A DNA stretch of 64,000 nt from Neobacillus cucumis (GTDB lineage: Bacteria > Bacillota > Bacilli > Bacillales_B > DSM-18226): NCBI RefSeq assembly GCF_016107705.1, contig NZ_JAEHGC010000003.1, positions 124,001-188,000 of the forward strand. The letters run 5' to 3'. Within the stretch, counting starts at the first letter, position 1, and each line of letters starts with the position of its first letter. This document shows, one piece after another, positions 33,880-40,900 of this stretch. The translations under genes were made by a program, and so were the position numbers. The notes under the pieces are model-generated. The model was not told where the DNA came from. It did no database searches and saw nothing but the letters and a program-made list of their open reading frames with translations.

Positions 33880-34510
33880 GCTGTACATCTCCAAGGCTAG
33901 TAAGCTTTTCAATTGTTTCTTTGTATATGGTTGTAAGATTACTATTTTCTGTGATTATTTTTTCGGAGATTAATAGTTCGTCATTTTCCAGAGTCCTTAA
34001 CCACTTCCCGACCTCAACCGTCACTTTTTCTAATTCCTGTCTGAATGTTTTTGGGACAGCCCCTGTGTCATTAAGTAATTGTTTACACCAGCTTTTAGAA
34101 TAAAGAAGATGTTCCTCTTGTTCCTTGAGCATTTTACTAAATGGAGTATTTACTTCAGGATGATTGGTATTGATCACTACTTTCATGACATGATCAACTG
34201 CTAAGTTTACAGCATATAATCCAGCGATTAAACTAATCCAATTAGATGTATGGACTACAGTTGGAAACGCTTTGCCTGTTTGTCCTCTCACTTCAATCTT
34301 GCTTCCATTTAAATCCTGTAATTCATTTGCCCATTTATACATCAATCTTGCATGACCAAGTTCTGCCTGCGCCATCGCAATCGAGGAAAGCGTTGCTTCT
34401 AGGTTGGGACCGCTGATTCCTATTTCTACAAGTCGATCCCCTAAAATTAATTTGTTATCCGCAATCGTTTCTGCTATTTCAACTAGAGAAAATAGATTTT
34501 GATTTTTCAT
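33872..34510 (-). CDS. paaC: PaaC-like structural subunit of ring-CoA epoxidase
   Basis: 212 residues, all-helical ferritin-like scaffold that pairs with PaaA. Landmarks LGDRLVEIGISGPNLEATLS and AQAELGHARLMY (the ExxH of the PaaC family, without the complete diiron set), then HWIS-type helices and EQEEHLLYSK. Shorter than E. coli PaaC (248). The start follows the paaB stop by one base. It belongs to the paaA-D-B-C operon. Confidence 0.9.
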   Translation of the reverse strand: MKNQNLFSLVEIAETIADNKLILGDRLVEIGISGPNLEATLSSIAMAQAELGHARLMYKWANELQDLNGSKIEVRGQTGKAFPTVVHTSNWISLIAGLYAVNLAVDHVMKVVINTNHPEVNTPFSKMLKEQEEHLLYSKSWCKQLLNDTGAVPKTFRQELEKVTVEVGKWLRTLENDELLISEKIITENSNLTTIYKETIEKLTSLGDVQHV

Positions 34511-34511
34511 A

Positions 34512-34742
34512 TTAATTTACACCTTCTTTTTCAAATAGTGGTTCCGGAAGGCGTACAGCAATAAATGCTTCTTTTCTTACGACTTGCATTTCAACCCAGT
34601 CTTCTTCATCGTAGATATACTGTGCATACACCTTTGCCAATTCATCACTTTCCGCTTGAAATGACCCGACTTGATTCAAATCATCCCCTCGTTTGATACG
34701 GGTAAAAAGAAGGTACTCTAGTTTTCGATTACTAACGGTCAT
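34512..34742 (-). CDS. paaB: PaaB-like small subunit of ring-CoA epoxidase
   Basis: 76 residues (E. coli PaaB has 95). The sequence KLEYLLFTRIKRGDDLNQVG followed by A-E-S-D-E-L-A and the VRKEAFIAV strand fits the PaaB fold, which bridges PaaAC dimers. The ATG overlaps the stop of the DUF59 gene as ATGA. Second position after paaD in the operon. Confidence 0.85.
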   Translation of the reverse strand: MTVSNRKLEYLLFTRIKRGDDLNQVGSFQAESDELAKVYAQYIYDEEDWVEMQVVRKEAFIAVRLPEPLFEKEGVN

Positions 34743-35059
34743 GAGCTTACCCCCCAGGTTTTAAGTTTTGCTCTCCCTTTTTCCGTTAAGTTATTAACTG
34801 TCCACGGCGGACTCCAAACCACTTCGATTTCGACCTCAGCGATATCTTCTTGGAGCAGCCTTTCCTTGATATCGTTTTCAATCCACTGCATACAGCCACA
34901 GCCTGTTGAAGTATAGGTCATCCTTACTGCAAGCTTTCCTTCATCGACCTTCGTAATTCCGTAGATTAATCCCATATCGACAACACTTATTGGAAACTCT
35001 GGATCCATGACCTCAGTTAAAGCATCCCAATATTTCTCCGTCTCCATTGTTTGCATCAT
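34739..35059 (-). CDS. paaD: PaaD-like DUF59/MIP18 iron-sulfur maturation protein
   Basis: 106 residues of the MIP18/DUF59 fold: EVMDPEFPISVVDMGLIYGI, then TSTGCGCMQWI with the conserved cysteines and VVWSPPWTVN. PaaD is needed for activity of the phenylacetyl-CoA epoxidase, probably for Fe-S or metal centre assembly. The usual C-terminal zinc finger is missing and is encoded at 33709-33879. One-base overlap with the paaA stop and GGAGG for ATG 35059. Confidence 0.88.
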   Translation of the reverse strand: MMQTMETEKYWDALTEVMDPEFPISVVDMGLIYGITKVDEGKLAVRMTYTSTGCGCMQWIENDIKERLLQEDIAEVEIEVVWSPPWTVNNLTEKGRAKLKTWGVSS

Positions 35060-35997
35060 TAACTTACCTCCTCAGCACGCAGTTCTTCCATTTCATAAGC
35101 ACCCTTTTGAATACGTCTTACAAACTCTTGATTTTGCGGCCCGCGTTTTTTGAAACGTTCGATTACGCCTTCCCAGGTGTCCGGTTGATCGGTCAGCCAT
35201 TTTTTATTTTCCGCATCGAATTTACAAGGAAATGGAACATCAATAACAAACTTGCCTTGCTCCTCATCATAGTGAGCTGGGACCTTTACCCCGATGGATT
35301 CACAGAATGGAACTGCCGTTGACAGCCATTTCTGTCTTAGTTGGTCATTTGTCTTGCCTTTTAACTTGTAATCTAATTGTGCCGAACGGCTTTTTAGATT
35401 ATCAGCAACACCGAAGAACTCTAAGCCCATTAAGAACATCCAATCAACGGCTTCCTGTACTTGTCTAGCAGTTTCTGGATTTTTCATTCCCGCCTTCATA
35501 ATGATTTCGCCATTACGGAGGTGGAATAACTCTTCTTTATCCACTTTTACTAACGCACGTTTCCAAGGTCCATAAGAGGTATTCTCGAATGCATCTCCAA
35601 GCAGTGTATAGCCGGCCCTGTCAAATAGCCCATTAAATACACCAAGCTCAATCCAGTTGTCTAATTTAAAATCAAAAGCGTAAGGGTTTTTCCAGCGATT
35701 TGCTGGACGTTTATAAAGAAGGTCCTCCACATTTTCACCTAAATCCTCTAATAGCCGGTAGGCGATATGGGCATGGCCAATTTCATCTTGGATCACGGCT
35801 AAAGCAGTAATCTTATAGTTAAGATTTGGAGCTTGATTGTATACCGTTAATAAAGGTGGAACACTTAAAAGCTCTGTGTCGCCAACAATCGTTAATGTTT
35901 GTTTTAAGGCGCGAAGGTACTCCTCGTTCATGTCCTCTTTACATTCCAGCACAAAACCATTTCGAATCTTTTCTAACAAAACCTCAGCTTGATTCAT
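35059..35997 (-). CDS. paaA: PaaA-like catalytic subunit of ring-CoA epoxidase
   Basis: 312 residues. Diiron-ligand helices carry VIQDEIGHAHIAYRLLE and VDKEELFHLRNGEI, in the same places as E. coli PaaA, and TSYGPWKRALVKV is shared. It inserts one oxygen atom into an aromatic CoA thioester ring to give the epoxide. Divergence from E. coli PaaA and the neighbouring benzoate-type ligase leave the substrate open. First gene of the operon behind GGGAG, with a good promoter (36048-36076). No PaaE-type reductase is encoded in the window. Confidence 0.9.
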   Translation of the reverse strand: MNQAEVLLEKIRNGFVLECKEDMNEEYLRALKQTLTIVGDTELLSVPPLLTVYNQAPNLNYKITALAVIQDEIGHAHIAYRLLEDLGENVEDLLYKRPANRWKNPYAFDFKLDNWIELGVFNGLFDRAGYTLLGDAFENTSYGPWKRALVKVDKEELFHLRNGEIIMKAGMKNPETARQVQEAVDWMFLMGLEFFGVADNLKSRSAQLDYKLKGKTNDQLRQKWLSTAVPFCESIGVKVPAHYDEEQGKFVIDVPFPCKFDAENKKWLTDQPDTWEGVIERFKKRGPQNQEFVRRIQKGAYEMEELRAEEVS

Positions 35998-36047
35998 ATT
36001 TAACTCCCTTCTTCATTACGTTTTTTTACACACCGTTTATATAATAT

Positions 36048-36076
36048 AATATAGAATATTAATAATAGTCTGTCAA
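36048..36076 (-). promoter_or_regulatory. Promoter of the paaA operon
   Basis: Minus-strand TTGACA (36071-36076), exactly 17 bp, then TATATT (36048-36053), 51 bp upstream of paaA. Very AT-rich repeats (TATATTATATTATATA) follow and may bind PaaX. Confidence 0.7.
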
Positions 36077-36252
36077 TTATTTTATTATGTTTTTATGTTG
36101 TTAATATTAAAAACGTAATTCCAATTGAATAAAAGCAATACTTTTCCAAATAACCCATGAAACACCCTATTAAAACGATCATTGGAACTTTAGTAATCTT
36201 CCTTTGTTCTAACGATTTTCTCTCTAGCTTTATGTTTTTTTAACGTTAAAAT

Positions 36253-36282
36253 AAAAAAAGACAACACATATCAAATGTGTCG
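36253..36282 (-). terminator. Terminator of the MBL hydrolase gene
   Basis: GAC.ACACAT / ATGTGT.GTC stem on the minus strand with a T-run (TTTTTTT). Confidence 0.85.
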
Positions 36283-36284
36283 TC

Positions 36285-37277
36285 CTAGTGCAACTTTTCA
36301 TATTTTAGTGGAGATCCGATTATTTTTTTTGCACGGTTTTCGATAGATAAATAGTCTAAGTGGGCGATTGTTTCCGCAATAGCAAATCGCCATTGGTGTG
36401 GAGTTAACTCCTTATGGGCAAAAAGATCCTTGGCAACTTCAAAGGCTGTTCGGTTTTGCGCAAGCTCTAAAATGGCTGCCAGCCGTTCCTCATGATGCTT
36501 CAGTAGTTCTTGAATCCGCTCATTTACGTTCCCAATTGGCCTTCTGTGGGCTGTATAGGCGATCTTAGCCTGTAAATCTTCTACTCTATGAAGAGAACTT
36601 ATATAATCATGCAGCGGTGTTGGGCTCGCACCTGGCCACACACTAATATTGGGGGTGATTTTTTCAAGAATATGATCCCCTGAGATTAACACATGCTCTT
36701 CTTCTTGGAAAAAGCAAATATGCCCTGTACTGTGACCCGGTGTATGTATGACCTTCCATTCTCTATTAGCAAACACCACCTGGTCAGTAATTGTGTGAAT
36801 GACAGGAATTGGCCGCACCTGTTGGACTAATACATCCATTTGTTGTTCAATTTCGCAAGCTAACTCCTGAGGCGTTCCATGTTCGATTACCATTTCCTTG
36901 ATGTTTCTTGATTGGCTGCTATTTTCTCCCCAAACACGCTCCATCATTTTGGCATCAATCCCGTGCATAAAGATAGGTGCCCCTGTTAATTGGTGCATCC
37001 AGTCTGCAAGCCCGGCATGATCAGGATGAAAATGGGTTAAATAAATCGTTTTAATCTCGCCCGGCTCCATATGAAGTTCTCGAAAGGCATCTTCCCAGGC
37101 TGTTTTTCCACGTTTATTGTTGTAGCCAACATCAATTAAAACATATCCATCCTGCTGTTTAAACAGGTAGCAATACACATACTTCATCGGAAAAGGGATG
37201 GGAATCCCAATGCGATATCCATTAAAAATAATTTTTTCAATGGTCACAGTTTCACCGTTTTGAAATGTGTTTATCAT
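36285..37277 (-). CDS. Metallo-beta-lactamase-fold hydrolase (CoA-cluster, copy 1)
   Basis: 330 residues with the MBL metal site THFHPDHAG near residue 83, later HTPGHSTGHICF and ISGDHILEKI, and a C-terminal winged-helix-like domain. This arrangement is seen in aromatic and fatty acyl-CoA-linked MBL proteins; it may hydrolyse a thioester or lactone by-product. GGGAGG precedes ATG 37277. It lies between paaX and the paaA operon. The second MBL gene at 39876 is a remote paralogue. Confidence 0.88.
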   Translation of the reverse strand: MINTFQNGETVTIEKIIFNGYRIGIPIPFPMKYVYCYLFKQQDGYVLIDVGYNNKRGKTAWEDAFRELHMEPGEIKTIYLTHFHPDHAGLADWMHQLTGAPIFMHGIDAKMMERVWGENSSQSRNIKEMVIEHGTPQELACEIEQQMDVLVQQVRPIPVIHTITDQVVFANREWKVIHTPGHSTGHICFFQEEEHVLISGDHILEKITPNISVWPGASPTPLHDYISSLHRVEDLQAKIAYTAHRRPIGNVNERIQELLKHHEERLAAILELAQNRTAFEVAKDLFAHKELTPHQWRFAIAETIAHLDYLSIENRAKKIIGSPLKYEKLH

Positions 37278-37303
37278 GTTTTCCTCCCTATGCGCTTTCC
37301 TGT

Positions 37304-38182
37304 CTACACATAAACTTCTTTAAACGGATTAATGGCCTTGTCCCGTTGAGGCTTAATATCACGATCAGGAGCAGCTTCATATATAGATTCAAAATAACGG
37401 ACAGCGGGAATCGATATTAATTGATGAATATTCCAAAATAGCTCTCTGGCCTTTGTTCCAACCCAGTCCTCTGGCATTAAATCCCTCGGAAAACCCGGGT
37501 CTTGAAAGAGGAACTTTCGATATTCATGAACAATTGTGGTTCGCTTAATAAAACATTCTTCATCAGATAACTCATTATTCAATGCCTTTTCACGGAGCTG
37601 ATCAAATTTAGGTGAATACTTTTCAATGAAATGAATGTAATTATCAGTAACTTGTTGAAAATCCCAGCCCTTTTCCATAATCCATTCTTTTGGATGAGAA
37701 ACAACGTCGGAGGAGCTGAAAAGGATAGCATTTTCTTCTATTTTATAATTTTTAATCATTTCCATTACTTGATTTTCAAGGGGATTCGGGCTGACCCAGG
37801 TACTATTTGAAAGCATTCCAAATCCAGTCCACGTCAACTCCTTGCGAATTTCATTGCGAAGCTCACGTTTTTCCTCTGGAAAGGAGTAACTTAAAATTCT
37901 CCATTTCCCGTCCCAATTTGCTCTAGGGGCTGAATATACTCTTGAAACCCCGTCCTCAACTCTTCTTCTCCCCAGCTCTGTTATAGAGTAATAGCTTTTA
38001 TTTCCTTTCTTTCTCACTTGCAATAAATCTTTTTGTACCATTCTTAAAATAGCACCGCGGACAGAGGATTCAGAGATACCAAATCCATTCATTAACTGAA
38101 TTAAACTCCCTACCCAGATTTCTTCTCCATAATATTGAATGTATTCTCCATAAAGAGTAAACATTAGTGATCTCGGTTTCAT
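37304..38182 (-). CDS. paaX: PaaX-family transcriptional repressor
   Basis: About 292 residues from ATG 38182 (an in-frame ATG 38194 gives MVAA more; neither ribosome site is strong). Winged-helix DNA-binding domain in the first 80 residues (ISESSVRGAILRMVQKDLL), a central PaaX domain (WDGKWRILSYSFPEEKRELR), and the C-terminal PaaX_C helices. PaaX of E. coli is released by phenylacetyl-CoA; here the effector is expected to be the CoA ester made by the local ligase. It is transcribed in the same direction as MBL copy 1, 26 bp away. Confidence 0.9.
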   Translation of the reverse strand: MKPRSLMFTLYGEYIQYYGEEIWVGSLIQLMNGFGISESSVRGAILRMVQKDLLQVRKKGNKSYYSITELGRRRVEDGVSRVYSAPRANWDGKWRILSYSFPEEKRELRNEIRKELTWTGFGMLSNSTWVSPNPLENQVMEMIKNYKIEENAILFSSSDVVSHPKEWIMEKGWDFQQVTDNYIHFIEKYSPKFDQLREKALNNELSDEECFIKRTTIVHEYRKFLFQDPGFPRDLMPEDWVGTKARELFWNIHQLISIPAVRYFESIYEAAPDRDIKPQRDKAINPFKEVYV

Positions 38183-38269
38183 TGCTGCCACCATCCAGTA
38201 CTTAGTAGTATTCGCATTTTATGTAAATCTTCTTAATGTGACATTAATATTATAGAGGATTGTCTTAGC

Positions 38270-38719
38270 TTATGCATTAAACCTGGGTCTATTTTTATCT
38301 GCCTTTGTTTCTATATTTTCATTAAGAATGGCTTTAACCGCTTCCGGGATGACAACCGCCTTGATTCCTTCTGGTGATTTCTCTACCCAGCCCCGTAATT
38401 CATACCCCTGTGCACAGCGAACACCATCTCTATATATTACATGTCTCAATTTAATCGTTTTTCGATTGATTTCTTCTACTTTCGTATGGATTGTGATGAG
38501 GTCATCGTATAGTAATGATTTTTCAAATGTACATTGAACATCCAGTAATGGAACAATGATTCCTCGTTCTTCCTCCAATTTGGCAGGAGCTAGATTACAA
38601 CTTCTAAAAAATTGATGCCCTGCAATATCAAACCACTTAAAAAAATTAGGATAATAGACAATTCCCGCTTTATCTGTGTCCCCCCAATTGATTAAAACCT
38701 CCAATTCATTTGAACGCAT
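38270..38719 (-). CDS. 4-hydroxybenzoyl-CoA-type hot-dog thioesterase
   Basis: 149 residues. The hot-dog catalytic segment WGDTDKAGIVYYPNFFKWFD (residues 12-31) is the 4-HBT signature with the active-site Asp, followed by the helix, and strands VPLLDVQCTFEKSLLYDD. It likely hydrolyses an aromatic acyl-CoA, recycling CoA or releasing dead-end esters. GGGGG precedes the ATG. It sits between paaX and ech copy 2. Confidence 0.88.
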   Translation of the reverse strand: MRSNELEVLINWGDTDKAGIVYYPNFFKWFDIAGHQFFRSCNLAPAKLEEERGIIVPLLDVQCTFEKSLLYDDLITIHTKVEEINRKTIKLRHVIYRDGVRCAQGYELRGWVEKSPEGIKAVVIPEAVKAILNENIETKADKNRPRFNA

Positions 38720-38749
38720 GCAAATCCCCCTCTTCTATTCCCTTGATTA

Positions 38750-38784
38750 AAATGGCGATATCGATTGCCGATATCGCCATTTTG
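38750..38784 (-). terminator. Terminator after ech copy 2
   Basis: AAAATGGCGATATCG and CGATATCGCCATTTT form a 15-bp perfect stem; minus-strand transcripts end in ATTTTAATC. Confidence 0.85.
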
Positions 38785-38788
38785 TATT

Positions 38789-39583
38789 TTACTGACCTGT
38801 CCAATTTGCTTCACGTTTTTCGATGAATGCGCTAAGTCCTTCTTTTGCATCTTGAGAGCGGAATAATAGGTTTTGTAGTTCACCCTCGTAACGGATTGCC
38901 ACATTTAGAGGCATTTCTTTCCCATTCATGATCGAAAGCTTAATATTGGAAACGGCATAGGATGCGCTTTTGGCAACTTTTTGTGCATATTCTAATGTTT
39001 TTGCCCTTGTTTCTTCTTGTGGGAAAACTCGGTCCACTAATTTAATTTCAAGAGCTTCTTGAGGTGTTAATGTTTCACCAGTAATGTTTAAATCAAGCGC
39101 TTTAGAATGTCCAACTTGACGGGCTAAGCGTTGTGTACCGCCTGTACCTGCCAATACGCCAAGAGATACTTCCGGAAGACCGATTCTACCAGCTTGGTCA
39201 CCCATGAAGCGTAAGTCGCAAGCTAGTGCCATTTCTAAACCACCGCCAACGGTGTGCCCTTCCAAACAGGCAATCCAAATTTGTGGAGAGCGGGCAATTT
39301 TATCAAGAGTTTCATTACAGAATAAGCAGAATTGTGTTTTGAAACGCGGCTCAGCTTGTTTAAGAAAGTTAATATTTGCACCTGCTGAGAAGAATTTAGG
39401 CATATCACTCATTAATACAGCTACCTTGATATCGCTGTCAAAGCGAATATCATCAATGGCTGCGTTTAATTCTTTATAATATTCCAAGTCATATGCATTC
39501 GTTTTGTTAACATGAATGTGAACCTCTGCAACTCCATCTAGTTTTTTTACTGTTAATGTTTTCGTTTCAGTTACTGTTGTCAA
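38789..39583 (-). CDS. Enoyl-CoA hydratase/isomerase, copy 2
   Basis: 264 residues, about 90% identical to copy 1 (only about 26 differences, mostly at the two ends). Same crotonase motifs FFSAGANINFL, LEGHTVGGGLEMALA and LPEVSLGVLAGTGGT. The start is TTG 39583, eight bases from GGAGG. It has its own upstream region and terminator, so the two copies are transcribed separately. Either a dosage duplication or division of labour on related CoA esters. Confidence 0.93.
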   Translation of the reverse strand: MTTVTETKTLTVKKLDGVAEVHIHVNKTNAYDLEYYKELNAAIDDIRFDSDIKVAVLMSDMPKFFSAGANINFLKQAEPRFKTQFCLFCNETLDKIARSPQIWIACLEGHTVGGGLEMALACDLRFMGDQAGRIGLPEVSLGVLAGTGGTQRLARQVGHSKALDLNITGETLTPQEALEIKLVDRVFPQEETRAKTLEYAQKVAKSASYAVSNIKLSIMNGKEMPLNVAIRYEGELQNLLFRSQDAKEGLSAFIEKREANWTGQ

Positions 39584-39875
39584 TTTAAAATCCTCCTCAG
39601 TTTTATTATGATTTTATTTCCGTCGTGCTATATACATAATATACACAATTTTCATATTATTTTTAAAATAGCGAATACACTCATTTACATAATATAATCT
39701 GCTATTTTCTTTCATTTTCATGCCGATTCTTCTGTTTTCTTACTTTTATACTTTTTTAATACGAACGTAGTAAAAACATACAAATTGACTGTGCAAATTA
39801 ATTGTTGAAGACACCATGGGTTGATATAATTTATGGTAAATTTCAAAATTATTAAAATAAAGAGAGGTGTAACCT

Positions 39876-40847
39876 TTGATTGAATTAAAGAAAGCTTGCA
39901 TTGAGGTCTTCCCGATCATGATTCCTGAACCGTCATCATTAAAAAGCGTAAACTTCTATTTAGTTAAACAAGATCAATCCCTTTCGTTGATTGATGCCGG
40001 ATGGAATAACGAGGCATGTTGGAATGGATTAATGGATGTCCTAAAAAGAAATGGATTTACAATAAAGGATATAACGGAAATCCTCCTTACACATCATCAT
40101 ATCGACCATGTAGGCTTAGTTAATAGAATTACATCAGTAAACCCAATTCCAGTATATTGTCACCATGATTCCATTGCGCGGTTAAAACGGGACAAAAACT
40201 TCCTGGAAATGAGGGTGGACTTTTATTCCAATCTTTACAAGGAAATGGGCTGTGGTGATAAGGGAGAACACCAGGCATCCTATTTGAGAAAAGCGATCGA
40301 ACAAAACAAACAAAATGCGATTCAAGCTGACCTCATTCCGATTGAAGATGAACAAGTAAGCAATTTTCAAATCGTTGAGGTCCCGGGACACTCTCCGGAC
40401 CAAATCGCCTTTTATCATGAAAAACAAAACTGGCTGTTTTCAGGAGATTTGTTGATTGGGCATATTTCAAGTAATGCATTAGTTGAGCCGGATTCATATG
40501 GGGCTCGGCTTCCAACCCTCTCACAGCAGATCGCTTCCTTAAAAAAATGCCTATCCCTTCATGCGGATCTTGTTTTTTCAGGCCATGGCATCCTAATTGA
40601 AAAACCTGATTCATTGATCGTAAAACGACTGGAGCGGATTGAGAAAAAAGCAGAGCGGGTAATTCAATTCATTCAATCCGGATGCCTAACTGGCAGTGCA
40701 ATTGCTGAGGGCTATTACAAAACTACTTATTACGAGCAATTTTCTCTTGTCATGTCCGAAATCATTGGTCAACTAGACTATCTTGAATTACAGGAAAAAA
40801 TTGAGAAAGAGCTTGTAAATGGGGTATGGCACTACTCGGTAAAATAG
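39876..40847 (+). CDS. Metallo-beta-lactamase-fold hydrolase (CoA-cluster, copy 2)
   Basis: 323 residues, MBL fold with LLTHHHIDHVGLVNR near residue 75, VEVPGHSPDQIAF and FSGDLLIGHISS. It has the same overall build as the MBL gene at 36285 but is clearly diverged. The start is TTG 39876 behind GAGAGGTG. It is divergent from ech copy 2, and the gap contains TTTACATAATAT (39684-39695), also found upstream of paaX on the other strand. Role in the aromatic pathway is inferred from position. Confidence 0.85.
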   Translation: MIELKKACIEVFPIMIPEPSSLKSVNFYLVKQDQSLSLIDAGWNNEACWNGLMDVLKRNGFTIKDITEILLTHHHIDHVGLVNRITSVNPIPVYCHHDSIARLKRDKNFLEMRVDFYSNLYKEMGCGDKGEHQASYLRKAIEQNKQNAIQADLIPIEDEQVSNFQIVEVPGHSPDQIAFYHEKQNWLFSGDLLIGHISSNALVEPDSYGARLPTLSQQIASLKKCLSLHADLVFSGHGILIEKPDSLIVKRLERIEKKAERVIQFIQSGCLTGSAIAEGYYKTTYYEQFSLVMSEIIGQLDYLELQEKIEKELVNGVWHYSVK

Positions 40848-40857
40848 TTCAATAGCA

Positions 40858-40900
40858 AAAACAGAAGCAGCCAAGTTTTGATGGCTGCTTCTGTTTTTTT
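40858..40900 (+). terminator. Terminator of MBL copy 2
   Basis: ACAGAAGCAGCCA pairs with TGGCTGCTTCTGT, then TTTTTTT. It also overlaps the end of the convergent amidohydrolase gene. Confidence 0.93.
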
